Of a stretch of DNA of 64,000 bases, positions 20,572-31,644 are shown piece after piece. The position numbers were made by a program, and so were the translations under genes. The stretch comes from Lumbricus rubellus (lineage: Eukaryota > Annelida > Clitellata > Crassiclitellata > Lumbricidae), in assembly GCA_945859605.1 (NCBI GenBank), contig OX243815.1, positions 26,905,301-26,969,300 on the forward strand, written 5' to 3'. The notes under the pieces are model-generated. The model ran no database searches. It saw nothing but the letters and a program-made list of their open reading frames with translations, and had not been told where the DNA came from. Numbering within the stretch: the first letter of the stretch is position 1; each line of letters begins with the position of its first letter.

Positions 20572-21465
20572 TCACTCTAGTCCCCTGCTCAAGTAATCTG
20601 AAATTACATTGTTGGACCCCTTGATGTATCTAATAGTAAACGAATAATTTTGCAAGGCTAGACTCCATCTCATAACCCTTGCATTTTTCATTCTCCCCTC
20701 TTTCATATACTGCAATCCGCAATGGTCTGTCTCAATCACAAACTGCTTGCCGCATAAATATCGGTCGAACCTACTTACACCCCACATTATGGCTAAGCAT
20801 TCTCTTTCTTCCACTGAATATCTCGTCTCTCGCTCAAGTAACTTCCTGCTCGCATATGCTATGGGATGATTCACCCCCTCATATTCCTGCATTATTACGC
20901 ATCCGATCCCTTTTCCACTTGCGTCCGTTTGCAATATGAACTCCTTCTCTAAGTTCGGTAATCTCAGAATTGGTACCTTTGCCAGTTCTTCTTTCAACCG
21001 CATAAAACTGTTCTCCAATTTCTCATTCCATTCGACATTTCCAGGTGACAACTTCTTTGTCAAATCACTTAGTGGTGCCATTATTTCTGCACAGTGTGGA
21101 ATGAATTTCCTATAGTAATTCACTGCTCCGATGAAACTCCTAACTTGTTTTTTCGTCTTTGGTCTTGGCATATCAATGATCTTATCCACAGACTCTTCTT
21201 TTGGACTGATGTCATCATTATTCAATGTGTGACCCAAGAAATCTATTTTTCCGTACCCTAATGAGCATTTCTTTGGCTTCAATGTTAGGCTGGCTTCCCT
21301 AACCCTTTCAAAGAATATCTCCAGTGTCTCCAAGTGATCCTTCCATCCTTCATTGTGGGCTAATATGTCATCCACATAACTTTCAAGGTTTTTCTGTTCC
21401 ATGCAGAATTTTCCTGATTAGTCTGTTGTAACTCGAAGCACTATTTACTAATCCGAATGGTATGC
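20572..21465 (-). pseudogene. Gypsy pol remnant: end of reverse transcriptase plus RNase H
   Basis: The 276-residue open frame (21402-20572) begins just before the RT active-site motif YVDD (residues 9-12). It continues with FLGHTL, FIGAVNYYRKFIP and the RNase H domain (QTDASGKGIG, EREC, ETDHCGLQY). Upstream on the minus strand the RT motif PFGLVNSASSYNRL is readable in another frame at about 21410-21462, so there is a frameshift near the A run at 21385-21395. The first RT motifs and the whole integrase are missing. The annotated Met is only where the open frame happens to start. Confidence 0.85.
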
Positions 21466-21917
21466 TTCACATTGCCTCAACACTTTTAACTCATACTTAT
21501 TATCAACTTACTATTCTACTTATTATGTATGCCACCATCTCAACATATGGCATTCATCCATCCTATGCCTCATATTGAATGATCTTTGTCATTTCACTAA
21601 CATCTTAATATTCCTCGTACTTTACTCACTGGATAAAGTACTTCTTCTTATCTTAACTATTTTCCAGTTACTCAACTGTCTCCTTATTTATCTAAGTGAC
21701 TCAACATCACACTCAGACACTGTATTCTAATTAATCTCAACTTAATACTTAACTACTACACAACTTCAACAATTATACCACTATCTCACTTGATCCTATG
21801 ATTCACCTTATCACTCACCACAACTCACAAAACTGCTTTAACTAGCAACTCAACTTAATCTCACATTAATACTTATTTACATTTCTTCCTTAATTAAATA
21901 CTCTCCACAAGCTACTG
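21466..21917. other. AT-rich non-coding gap inside the Gypsy element
   Basis: About 450 bp of ctcaact/ttaata-rich sequence with stop codons in all frames, where the front of reverse transcriptase should be. It looks like a replacement or deletion scar. Confidence 0.7.
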
Positions 21918-24140
21918 TCAGCTTCTATTTGCAGTTCCCCTTCTCACGTAATGACAGTCCAGCCTGTCCATATCTGACTTACTGTCTCTGTTCACCTTCT
22001 CGTATAAATTCAACGTAATGCCATTTTGTGTTTCCAGTTCACCTGTGTGCTTCTCTCCAAAACTCAATGCATCTACATCATCTCCAAAAGTTTTCAACTC
22101 AACATCTTCTTGTGTTTCAACTTCTCCACTGTAGTCTCTGCTACTTCTCCATTTATCCACATTATTGTTAGGATATGACCATTCTCTGTCATTCCATAAC
22201 CGATTTTTCTTCCAATTCACATCATTGTATCTACTACAATTCTCATTCTGACTTCTACCAGAATTAACACCTTGTTCTCCTCTGTACCATGTTCTACTGT
22301 TCCAATGGTTTCCACTACTTCCAACCTCACCTCTATTACTTCTATATCTCCAATTGAGATCACTAGGTCTGTCACACCTAACTCCGAAATTACTACTAGA
22401 CTCTCTCCTGTCATGTCTGTAGTTTCTCCAATCACACTTACTTGTGTCATTCATCTGACTCCTGTTCCACTTTGTATTCCTCCTATCCACATTTGGATTC
22501 TCTATGTATCCCCTATTCATCCACTCATTGGATCTTCCTGACTGTGTCTCATTAGACTTATTTCTATTCTCTCGATTTCTCCAGTCTACTCTTCTGTTCT
22601 GCCATTTATTCTGATCTACACGACTTTTATTTAACTCACTTCTTCCACCTGTGATTAAATATTTATTATTCGTCTCCACCAATCTCAATGGTTCACTTCT
22701 ATAATTCTTTTTCGTCGTTTTATTAAAAGCTGACTTCCTGTTATCTGTGTAATTCCAGTCTCTGTTTTTATCCCACTGTTTCTTATTTACTGTTTCATGC
22801 CGTCTCTGCATTCCTTTAGCAGTTTCATTTAAATACGGCCTTTCCGCAACTTTGAATGGTCTGTATTTACCATCCTTTTTAACCTCAGCTCTGGTTTTAA
22901 CAACTGCTGCTGTCGTTGCTTCTCTCATCCCATCCACTGTTACACCATCAGTGAATTTCACTGACCTTTTGTCATGTAATGATCTCTCTTTAGATTTAGA
23001 TCTGTTCCTCAGTATGCTCTTGCTTTTCACTTCAGCAATTGTATTCTCTGGTTCTCCACTGATTATATCCTCCTGTTTTCCATGTGTGATCTGGTATTGT
23101 ATACCTTCGATCATCCCAATTATAACTGGCATCGACGGATTTTCCATGACCATCGCTTGTACTTCTCCACTAAAGAACTCACTCTCTATGTTTATTTTGG
23201 CCAGTGGAAAATACTTTATAGTTCCATCGACCAACACACAATGTGTCTCCTCACCCGTCAAATCTGTGTCGTCTATCAATGAACGTTTAATGATACAACA
23301 TGTTGACCCAGAGTCATATGAGCATTCAACACTTTTTCCATTCACTTTTGCTTTGTGCTCACTACAGTCTTTTATATTTATGTTTCCATCATTGTTGCTA
23401 ATTACCCTGACACTTGCAGCTATGTGCATTGGTAGTGTCTTACTAGTTTTGTCTTCTACTCTGTATTGCTCCTTTCCAACATCACTTACTTTCTGCACTT
23501 CAATCTGCTGTCTGGCCTTATTTGTCTGATTCTCGAATATTTGCACTTCTGCTGTAGTGTGTTCAACAACTTCCCTGTCGTTTATCTCATGGTTTATCCT
23601 GACGTCACTTCTGCTTCTGGATTCAACCTCATACATTTCCAATTGTGTCTCAATTTTCTTAAGTTGTAACTGCAACTCATGGATCTGTTTCTGTAGGTCC
23701 GCAACCTCACAAGTATGCTTTGCTTCTGCTGCTAAGCAATTTTCTCTTGCTTCCAATTGTGCACTCCTAATTGCATCTAACTCAACTTCAACCTTTCTTG
23801 CGTGCATTGCTGCTTGGTTCTTCCTGTCTTCGGCTTCAGCTTCAAGCCTTCTTGTATCTGCAGCTGCCTGAGCATCTAATTCGGCTCTTCTTATTTCCGC
23901 TTCTACTTCTATTTTCTTGACCTCTGCTGCTAACTCAGCCTTCTTTATCTCAGCCTCGGCTTTCTTGGCATCGGCCTCTGCTTTTCTTGCATCTGCTTCC
24001 GCCTGAAGCCTTCCGTCAACAGCTTCCTTTGCAAATGCCCTTTCTGCTATTCTCTCTTCAATAAATATACGAAACTCCTCTCTACTTAGCTCTAACTCTT
24101 TTGCTATCTTCGCCCAGTTTTCGAAATCACTGTTGGCCAT
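21918..24140 (-). CDS. gag: Gypsy gag-like polyprotein with embedded aspartic protease
   Basis: Intact ORF of 740 codons from the ATG at 24140. Residues about 30-180 form a long Ala/Glu/Lys coiled coil (repeats such as AEADARKAEADAKKAEAEI), typical of gag proteins of some invertebrate Gypsy elements. At about residues 255-345 is a retropepsin-like domain: NGKSVECSYDSGSTCCII carries the catalytic Asp (DSGS in place of the usual DTG/DSG-A), followed by a VIIGMI strand. From about residue 430 the protein is very rich in Arg, Asn, Trp and Ser, probably RNA-binding, with no CCHC zinc knuckle. The intact frame contrasts with the broken pol. Antisense open frames are shadows. Confidence 0.85.
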   Translation of the reverse strand: MANSDFENWAKIAKELELSREEFRIFIEERIAERAFAKEAVDGRLQAEADARKAEADAKKAEAEIKKAELAAEVKKIEVEAEIRRAELDAQAAADTRRLEAEAEDRKNQAAMHARKVEVELDAIRSAQLEARENCLAAEAKHTCEVADLQKQIHELQLQLKKIETQLEMYEVESRSRSDVRINHEINDREVVEHTTAEVQIFENQTNKARQQIEVQKVSDVGKEQYRVEDKTSKTLPMHIAASVRVISNNDGNINIKDCSEHKAKVNGKSVECSYDSGSTCCIIKRSLIDDTDLTGEETHCVLVDGTIKYFPLAKINIESEFFSGEVQAMVMENPSMPVIIGMIEGIQYQITHGKQEDIISGEPENTIAEVKSKSILRNRSKSKERSLHDKRSVKFTDGVTVDGMREATTAAVVKTRAEVKKDGKYRPFKVAERPYLNETAKGMQRRHETVNKKQWDKNRDWNYTDNRKSAFNKTTKKNYRSEPLRLVETNNKYLITGGRSELNKSRVDQNKWQNRRVDWRNRENRNKSNETQSGRSNEWMNRGYIENPNVDRRNTKWNRSQMNDTSKCDWRNYRHDRRESSSNFGVRCDRPSDLNWRYRSNRGEVGSSGNHWNSRTWYRGEQGVNSGRSQNENCSRYNDVNWKKNRLWNDREWSYPNNNVDKWRSSRDYSGEVETQEDVELKTFGDDVDALSFGEKHTGELETQNGITLNLYEKVNRDSKSDMDRLDCHYVRRGTANRS

Positions 24141-24391
24141 CACTTACTGACTTACTTCAAATTAGCAAGTAGTAAAATATAGGCAAAAAATGCGCTATAT
24201 AATTTCTGAACACAGAAATCAATTCAATTTATCAGTCGCTGTGGACTCTTTAAAATACACTCTACAGTTCTAAAATGCAAGTCTCTATCAGTTCAGCTTT
24301 ACATCCAAAAAATCAATATACTAGCAATATTGTTCTATGCTGTTTCTAGTGTCATTAATGTTCAATTAGATCAGTTTTTAAGCTGACTAAA

Positions 24392-24409
24392 ATCCCGGAC
24401 GGGCCCCCA
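24392..24409 (-). promoter_or_regulatory. Primer-binding site, tRNA-Pro type (inner copy)
   Basis: On the minus strand TGGGGGCCCGTCCGGGAT begins three bases (GTA) after the LTR end. It matches the tRNA-Pro primer site known from murine leukaemia virus (TGGGGGCTCGTCCGGGAT) at 17 of 18 bases. This copy borders the partial LTR. Confidence 0.85.
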
Positions 24410-24412
24410 TAC

Positions 24413-24904
24413 TGTCGCATACCAGGTCTTACCCTAGACGCTTTATAAACTCAGTGATTCGTAATGGGTGATCAAGAATGATTACTAGATTGACCTACAA
24501 CAAGGAACACGCTGCATCTCATTTTTGATGTATATTAAAATATCAACGTTCAACAGTAAATATTATTCAATACCCTAACTACCTATTGTGGCGTATTTAT
24601 CTACTAAAATATTATAAGGTGCTTAGCTTCCTCAAGAGTTCCCTTCTTGAGTAGATGATGAGGTCCTTGTCCTTGACACAGGGAAACTTGATTGGAAGGA
24701 AAGACGGGAAGAAAGGTCGCTTCTCCCTGGCTGCCCTCGGTCGCCGTTTCACCACCGCGTCGTCTTCGTTCTTCTGTGAGCACTGGCTACTCACACGTCT
24801 TCTTCACTTCAGCTTCGTCGTCGAATCACCACTTCTTCTCGTTACTTCGAAACTCCAATCGCAACTGGTTCTCGCAATGTCTTCTCGATCCCAAGATCCC
24901 AAGA
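24413..24904 (-). repeat. Partial extra LTR copy
   Basis: The first roughly 490 bp (plus-strand order) of the LTR, breaking off at cccaagatc where the full LTR goes on with gatgcc. With its leader it forms a 565-bp tandem duplication (offset 24413 to 24978). Confidence 0.9.
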
Positions 24905-24956
24905 TTGTTTCTAGTGTCATTAATGTTCAATTAGATCAGTTTTTAAGCTGACTAAA

Positions 24957-24974
24957 ATCCCGGACGGGCCCCCA
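24957..24974 (-). promoter_or_regulatory. Primer-binding site, tRNA-Pro type (outer copy)
   Basis: Second identical copy of the 18-nt site, immediately inside the full 5' LTR. It is the copy expected to prime minus-strand synthesis from that LTR. Confidence 0.85.
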
Positions 24975-24977
24975 TAC

Positions 24978-25969
24978 TGTCGCATACCAGGTCTTACCCT
25001 AGACGCTTTATAAACTCAGTGATTCGTAATGGGTGATCAAGAATGATTACTAGATTGACCTACAACAAGGAACACGCTGCATCTCATTTTTGATGTATAT
25101 TAAAATATCAACGTTCAACAGTAAATATTATTCAATACCCTAACTACCTATTGTGGCGTATTTATCTACTAAAATATTATAAGGTGCTTAGCTTCCTCAA
25201 GAGTTCCCTTCTTGAGTAGATGATGAGGTCCTTGTCCTTGACACAGGGAAACTTGATTGGAAGGAAAGACGGGAAGAAAGGTCGCTTCTCCCTGGCTGCC
25301 CTCGGTCGCCGTTTCACCACCGCGTCGTCTTCGTTCTTCTGTGAGCACTGGCTACTCACACGTCTTCTTCACTTCAGCTTCGTCGTCGAATCACCACTTC
25401 TTCTCGTTACTTCGAAACTCCAATCGCAACTGGTTCTCGCAATGTCTTCTCGATCCCAAGATCGATGCCGAGCGAAAATTGACTTTGTTCGCTATTACAG
25501 TCCGACTTAAACTTCGAACATTTCTATCTAACCCAGGTACTACGTTCCCTAGGATTTACAGATCAGCAGTGGAATAAACGTACAATAAGTCCCGTTTTTC
25601 ACACTCAAATAAATGTCATCGGCGCATTCTGAATTAACGTTTTAGGTTGACAAAATCGCAAAATGTCAACCATCTTTCAGAATCTCCTCAGCCCGAATCC
25701 GACCACGTGACTCTTCGGCTGCTCACAGTGTTGACGATCGTCTGCTGCGCGAAACGCTGTTTCGTGCCTCCTCATGCGTTGACTGATTTTTGTAGCGCAT
25801 TTGTGTTTGTAATTTCTACTGTTATATTCGCTAATGCCACAATTCAATTTATTAATTATCTATTAAAAATACGCCAATTAATTGTCTAGCTTAACTGTTA
25901 CTTAGTATTAATAATTACACAGGTTATTAGTTAATTGATTCGTTTGTTAAGGAGCGTTTATTCGCTACA
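24978..25969 (-). repeat. 5' LTR of the Gypsy element
   Basis: Full 992-bp LTR, which should carry the element's promoter for minus-strand transcription. It is followed by the TTCTG target duplication at 25970-25974. Confidence 0.95.
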
Positions 25970-25974
25970 TTCTG

Positions 25975-26216
25975 GTCCCGCGGGCTCGCTTGGCTATTAA
26001 GCAGCGCCGTGCTTTCTCGGTCGTGGGGCCTACTGTTTGGAACGACCTCCCGGTTACGCTTCGCTCACTACTTGTGGTCCATCCGGCTGCGTTCTACAAG
26101 TCCCTCAAGTCTTTTTTCTTTGTTCGTGGTTGGGCTGGGAGCGCCTCTGAGTAGTTTCTTGAAGGGGCGCTATATAAATGCTCTGAATGAATGAATGAAT
26201 GAATGAATGAATGAAT
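25975..26216 (+). pseudogene. L2/CR1-like LINE, C-terminal ORF part 2 and 3' tail
   Basis: Continues the fragment of 19165-19420: RLAIKQRRAFSVVGPTVWND and LPVTLRSLL, then F-rich end and stop. The 3' untranslated tail gagtagtttcttgaaggggc-gctatataaatgc is followed by a (GAAT)n end (26186-26216), the short-repeat tail usual in this LINE group. The tail resembles the 3' end of SINE family A. Confidence 0.85.
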
Positions 26217-26219
26217 ACG

Positions 26220-27780
26220 GTTTTCGAAAGGGCAGAGGTACATATGCAAATAGAACATTGGGGTGCCAGCGGATATTGAAATAAACCACAATTATCCCGA
26301 TGAATCTATTTCTGAATTCATAAATATAATAAGAAGCAGCAAAAATTTGCCGAATCTCTAACTGAACAAATTTGCATATGCATATACGACGACAATAATA
26401 TCGATTAAAATATCCCCCGTGACGCTGATAAATTAATACGTTTGCTGTTATTGGTTCGTTTCAGCGTTTACCAAATGCATGCCTCGACAAGACAAGATCT
26501 GATGGAATTCAGATCCAATTCTGCATCCATTCTCTTCTACGCCAGGAATTCAATCTGACACGACTCGCTACCGTATACATCTGAGATGAGTTATCGTCCA
26601 GCTTAAATTCCTGCATTCCTGCATGTGTGCTAGACTTCTGTATGATATTAGGCCTACTACTTAGATGCAGTTACGATTTGTTAAAATGCGCTAGACATGA
26701 CATTGTGTTATGCACAGATGACATCTGTGAGCAGGAACAAATAAATGCACGAAGAAAAGGCATCTCTTTGCCTGAAGTGGCTATTAATTAATTATTAAGC
26801 CAGCGCTAGAAGACATTTCGTCTTCATTTTTAAAACAATCTGCACCCTGCATTTATTCTTGCCCAACGACTATTGGGCCTGGATTGTTACAGAAAGCCTA
26901 TATGCCTAACGCTTTTAGCTTGACTTTACGAACCATGCAGTTCATGATAAGTTATTTTTGCTACTGCGTTAGAATTAAAAGCAAGGCTCGATTTTTAAAA
27001 ATTATATTTATGTACCATTGTACCATTATCAACATGTAATATTGTATCGCCTTTAGCTTAGTCTAGAATCTAAATGGTATGCAATTTGAGGTTCTGCGTT
27101 CAAAATAAAGAGTTCGATATTTATTCTTTTTACGTTTTTATTATCATATAAAATGGTATATTAAGTAACCTAATAATTATATTCAAAAACGCTATGACAA
27201 CATTTATTCTTTTCTTATTTTTACGATATATAAGAAATTTATGGGCCATAAGGAAGTGAGTTATAAATCTCTTATCTATAGGTTATACATAATATACCTA
27301 CTAGATAGGCCTAGATCATGGGTGCAACTAAGCTTATAGTGCCGTGTTCAAAGTGGAAATGAGGAAATCGCAGTTCAAAATCATGCTGCTGGATTCCATT
27401 CAGCGTATTCAGTCGATCTGTAGTAGCCTAAATCAGGACGAGTGGAAAATGGCGACGCCGAGGTCCAATGGTCCAATGGACGCAGGTGCACAACACTGAT
27501 GAATTCCTTAAAAGACTGTTGATTGATTGGTCGTTGACGTCGCTGTAAATGGGTCAATCGGTGTCAGTTGAATGCGCCATTTTATCTGCGTTGCGGATAA
27601 ATCGATCTATAAGCCAGACTCATCATAAATGAGTAAGAAAGTATATGTAGTGCCAGTCCCAAGCCTGTATGAGGAAGGAGGGCGACGCTATTCATCGTTG
27701 TCATGACGCGGAATCGTTAAACAGCAACATATTCATAATTATGCCATACCTAGTACTTCTTTCCCTCTCCAGATGCTTTG
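26220..27780. other. AT-rich spacer, no supported feature
   Basis: No coding region, RNA gene or repeat family recognised in about 1.5 kb. Confidence 0.5.
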
Positions 27781-27781
27781 T

Positions 27782-27785
<4 letters not shown>

Positions 27786-27818
<33 letters not shown>

Positions 27819-27846
27819 CATATATATACATATATATATATATACA
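27786..27846. repeat. (TA)n / ATAC low-complexity tract
   Basis: About 60 bp of TA units interrupted by ATACATAC. Confidence 0.9.
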
Positions 27847-28023
27847 ATTATACATGTATGTAATATATGTTCCTCTGTATGGAATGGACTTTCACCATCA
27901 GTTCGCTCCGCCTTTCTATCAGTAGTAGTCTTTCTTCATCTTTCTAGCTTTTCTCTCTTCGTCGATCGCACTATTTTTAGTTATTCTAACAATGTAAAAG
28001 CATAGGCCCACATGTAGGCTACA

Positions 28024-28096
28024 TAGCTGGTGCCCTATACGCTTGGCTTTAAGTGGCGCTTTAGAAACTTTCAGATTATGACCACAATTACGATTA
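28024..28096 (+). repeat. Dispersed repeat tail with tggcgctttagaaa
   Basis: ctggtgccctatacgcttgg...gtggcgctttagaaac...gattacgatt-type sequence recurs at 58350-58412. It is probably the 3' tail of another LINE or SINE. Confidence 0.55.
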
Positions 28097-28099
28097 GGG

Positions 28100-29510
28100 C
28101 GTACAAAACAACAGCTTTTATGATGATGCCGTGACTTCCGTCCATCCTCATTACTGAGGGTCGGAGACCAGAAGCAACGACAGCAGCTTAACAACAAACG
28201 TCCCACCAAATTTTCACCGCCAAACGTTACGTCATTATTGAGATTAACAAGCATTAAAATTTTTCCATTCTGCACATTTTCTCAGTGTCGACGCCTGGCG
28301 AATGTACGCTCAGAATAGAATGACAAACGTGCGAGTGAGTGCACATTCCGTGTTCCTCGTTTATTGACCGCTAGTGCATGTGCACTAAGGTAGGTTTGGT
28401 ATAATTTTATAGTTTAAACTTTAGAGTTTACACAAGACTGTATTGTCGATAAGTTAGGCTAATTGTTGCGGTCATGTTTGCCGGATCGCTTTCTGCGCTA
28501 CCACACACACATGGTTTGCTCAGCAGAATGCTGGAATGTTGAAGAACGCTGGGAAAATTTGGTGGGACCGTGGGACAATGTGGTGGGACAATGTGGTGGG
28601 ACAATGTAGGCCTACTGGACAATGTGCTAGGACAATGCATTGGACAATGTCGAGACAACAACACGTCATATTCTTTTTTTTATTGCACTTGTGCTGATCA
28701 TATAATAAATAGGGTTGGACTATTGACAGTGTTGCATAGATCTGATAACCAAGTAACATGGAATTAGACTGAATTTGAATAACTTATAATGACTGCTCTG
28801 AAGCACCCGGCCAGACTCCTCGTCCTGAGAGTGAGACAGATAGGAAAGGAGGAAGAAGGACAACAAAGTCTTCGCAGTTCAACCACTTACATTAGTTGTC
28901 ACTGTTGTCTTTCATCCGATTGTGAACACCGAACAGTCTTGTAATATTATTATTGTTTCTATGAAAGTGAGTTCAGTGGTTGCAGTATCGTCACAAAATC
29001 AACCAACTAAACACACTGCCTTAGAAATCATTGAGGGCTCCAACGAAATCGTCGATCCTATTGCAAGAACCTGCATTTCAGTTTAAGCTATAGGTCTATA
29101 AATAGGCCTAGGTTATCTAAGTAGACAATACACAGTGTTAGTTAATGCAATGCTTTGTGCCGTATGCTCCAGATCGCATGACTTTTAACTGCCCTCATTA
29201 AAGATAACTATAAATTCATCTCTCAAGTAAGGCATACTCTTCCGGACTGTTCGCAGTGTTAGCTCCATAAATTAGTAAAAACTCTTTCCCAAGATAGAAT
29301 TTTGCAGAAACAGATAATATAGTCCACTTTTCATTTCCTCATTTATGCCGGCCTAATAATTAAGTTGTGACATTTCAACGTATTCTTCTTGAGTAAATGA
29401 AATACATAAAACAAGGTAAGAGAATAGTGTACGCCAATGGGAAATCAATGCATAAAGTAAGTAAGATCAGATTAGGGCTACTTATAGGCTTGAAAAAGTT
29501 GGTCACGTAT
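28100..29510. other. Spacer with a short ggacaatgt tandem tract
   Basis: No gene supported. At 28560-28655 the unit (t)gggacaatgtgg(t) repeats several times, resembling the terminal tandem units of the foldback elements further right; no partner arm was found. Confidence 0.5.
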
Positions 29511-29520
29511 AGGTCTAATT

Positions 29521-29776
29521 CATAGGCGTACGGGAGGTTTCAGAAGTGGGGGGGGGGCAAAGATTGAACTTCTGCCCGAAAAATTTATCCGGCCAAAAAG
29601 ATTTTTTTTTTGTCGTCCGCGACTATTTTTGCCCGAAAAACCAGACTTGCCCGAAACTTGACGACCTTTTTTTAGTCGTTTGGGTCTGTTTTGCCCGAAA
29701 AAAACACCAAACTTGCCCGAATTTGGGGGGGGGCAATTGCCCCCCCCCCCCTGCACCCCCGCCTCGTACGCCTATG
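29521..29776. mobile_element. hAT-type MITE, CATAGGCGTACG ends (copy 2)
   Basis: Same ends as 10642-10959 and an exact 8-bp target duplication gtctaatt (29513-29520 and 29777-29784). Internal cccgaaaa repeats, poly-G at 29547 and poly-C near 29740. Confidence 0.92.
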
Positions 29777-29840
29777 GTCTAATTACAGTTTGAGACTATA
29801 AGAACAAAATGCAGTGTTAGGCTTTAGACCTACATCGTTA

Positions 29841-29841
<1 letters not shown>

Positions 29842-29884
<43 letters not shown>
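29842..29884. repeat. (CTG)n trinucleotide repeat
   Basis: About 14 perfect CTG units. No surrounding open frame with splice context, so it is not treated as coding. Confidence 0.9.
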
Positions 29885-29889
29885 ATCGT

Positions 29890-31060
29890 TGCGGAGTAAA
29901 TTAAAGGCCTACATGAACATATGCCTACTGTCCTGAAACAAGACTCCGGACAGTTTAAGATTTGAGAACTCTCGTTCCACACATCCAGAAATAATTAATT
30001 AAATATATCGATTAAAGTTGATTATTTTGTGGTTGTCCCTTAGCTACTATAGCCTACTCTCGTGTAGCATAGGATTTGCAACGTCATCTTTGTTAGAGCA
30101 TTTATTATCATCTCAAACATTTTCCAAGCAAGTTCCAATGCCTGGCCTAGGCTGGCCATTATAGTCCTATTACTGATTGACTCCTTCGTATCAAGCGCGC
30201 TTCATTTAGTCAGACATGCCACGTGTCAAGTGATCTTGTGATGCAGCAAAGACTGAGATATCATTTGTTGTGTTCACAAGTTATTATTATCAGTATGTGA
30301 AACAACTATGACTCTCAGTCTACTGGTGCCAAGTTAATTCCCGTTTTCATCATTGGCTTTAAAGTCGTGCTATCCAGACCAGAAAGATTACTTTAAATTA
30401 CTACAGACGTATTTGATTTAACGCTGTTCTGTATCAATGGCCAGCGATAGGTTCACGATAGAATCTAGGCCAAGGCCTACTCATGATATAGTACTCAAGT
30501 CTTCAATGTGTTAGATCGTAAGCCAAGAGATCATTATTATTCTTCGCACTTTCTGGCTCATCAATAAACTACAATGGTTCTACATAAGCCTATATTTGTA
30601 TATGTTACATTTTACACGTGTGATTTTAACCCTCGATAGTAGCCTCCTGTCAGTTCATTCAGTTTAAAGCTATAGCACACAATTCTTTTCACACGTGATC
30701 ATTGACCAGCAGCCAAGATTATCATATTATTATCGTGGTCCTGAATTGGCATACGCAAAATTTGCGTGTGCTAATTAAATCTTAAGGAGCAAGCACGATA
30801 ATAATAAATATTTAATGTTGCACTGGCGAAGAACACTTAGGACTAGGCCTACTGTAGATTTATCAACGATCTCATTAGACGTGTTGCTTATTAGGCCTAT
30901 TATAATTAGCACGCATAGTCGCATAAACTTCAGTCTCTCTAGGTTATAAGAGGATTCAATCGTACAGGAACGAGACAGCTAAGTTGCTAAATCTTGTGAT
31001 GGGTCAACAGTTTAACGACAGCTAAGCTACTTGTCGCAACAAAGAAAAAAAAAGAAAGTA
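29890..31060. other. AT-rich spacer, no supported feature
   Basis: Nothing coding or repetitive recognised. Confidence 0.5.
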
Positions 31061-31163
31061 AGAGCTTTATTATGCCAAACAAACAAAATTCTGTCCAGGG
31101 CAACGGCCTCTGTTGTCATAGACCCTGGTCAAATCTAGATCCAGCAACAAAGATCATTGCGTC

Positions 31164-31644
31164 AATGGGCGCCTGCACAAAGTTTTGCAGGATGGGGCAA
31201 AATTCAATGGTCCCGGTTAAAATTTTTAGCAAGAGTTTGAAAGATGTAAAGGAAAGCCGGATGACCAGGGACCTAACTAGCGTTGGGCTCAAGCCACCCC
31301 CCCCCCCAATAAGTCAAGCCGTTGTGTGATTACGGCTAAATAGGTTACCGTACTCGCCATGCTCAAGGCTTAGGCCACCCCCAAACGAAAAATCCTAGTT
31401 ACGTACGTTACTGCGGATGACATACATTGTAGGCCTACATGTAAGCATAAGGTAGCCTATTTTCATAGAGGTTTCAAGTGTAGGTTTCTCTGTTCCACTT
31501 TGTGTATCATTATCATGATATCATTACTATCATTAGTGCTTTAGTGGCAAGAAATTTGTGGGGGAAAAACAGTTGTTAGAAAATATGTGGAAAATATTCC
31601 AGGGGCAAGCGCCCCATGTATAGCTCCTATTTGCGGGTACGCAT
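31164..31644. mobile_element. Decayed hAT-type MITE related to 7995, with a nested insertion
   Basis: The left part (atgggcgcctgcacaaagtt, then ttgcaggatggggcaaaa) mirrors the left part of the MITE at 7995. The right part (ggcaagcgcccc...gcgggtacgcatg) mirrors its right end. In between, about 31260-31410 holds unrelated poly-C sequence. The target duplication is no longer clear. Confidence 0.5.

Larger units (their letters stand above)
19421..25969 (-). mobile_element. Defective Ty3/Gypsy LTR retrotransposon
   Basis: Element of 6549 bp on the minus strand, bounded by 992-bp LTRs starting TGTAGCG and ending GCGACA, with a TTCTG target duplication. In transcription order it has: 5' LTR (24978-25969), leader with primer site, a 490-bp partial LTR copy, a second leader with primer site, gag/protease ORF (24140-21918), an AT-rich gap, a truncated RT/RNase H (to 20572), polypurine tract and 3' LTR. 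No integrase and no env are present. By eye the two full LTRs differ at one base (around 19657), so insertion was recent and must have relied on enzymes from a complete relative. Confidence 0.9.

Noticed and set aside
22852..23529. 225-residue plus-strand frame
   Set aside because: Antisense shadow of the gag ORF; no independent signal.
29842..29884. (CTG)n as a coding poly-Leu/Gln/Ala tract
   Set aside because: No open frame with splice context on either strand.
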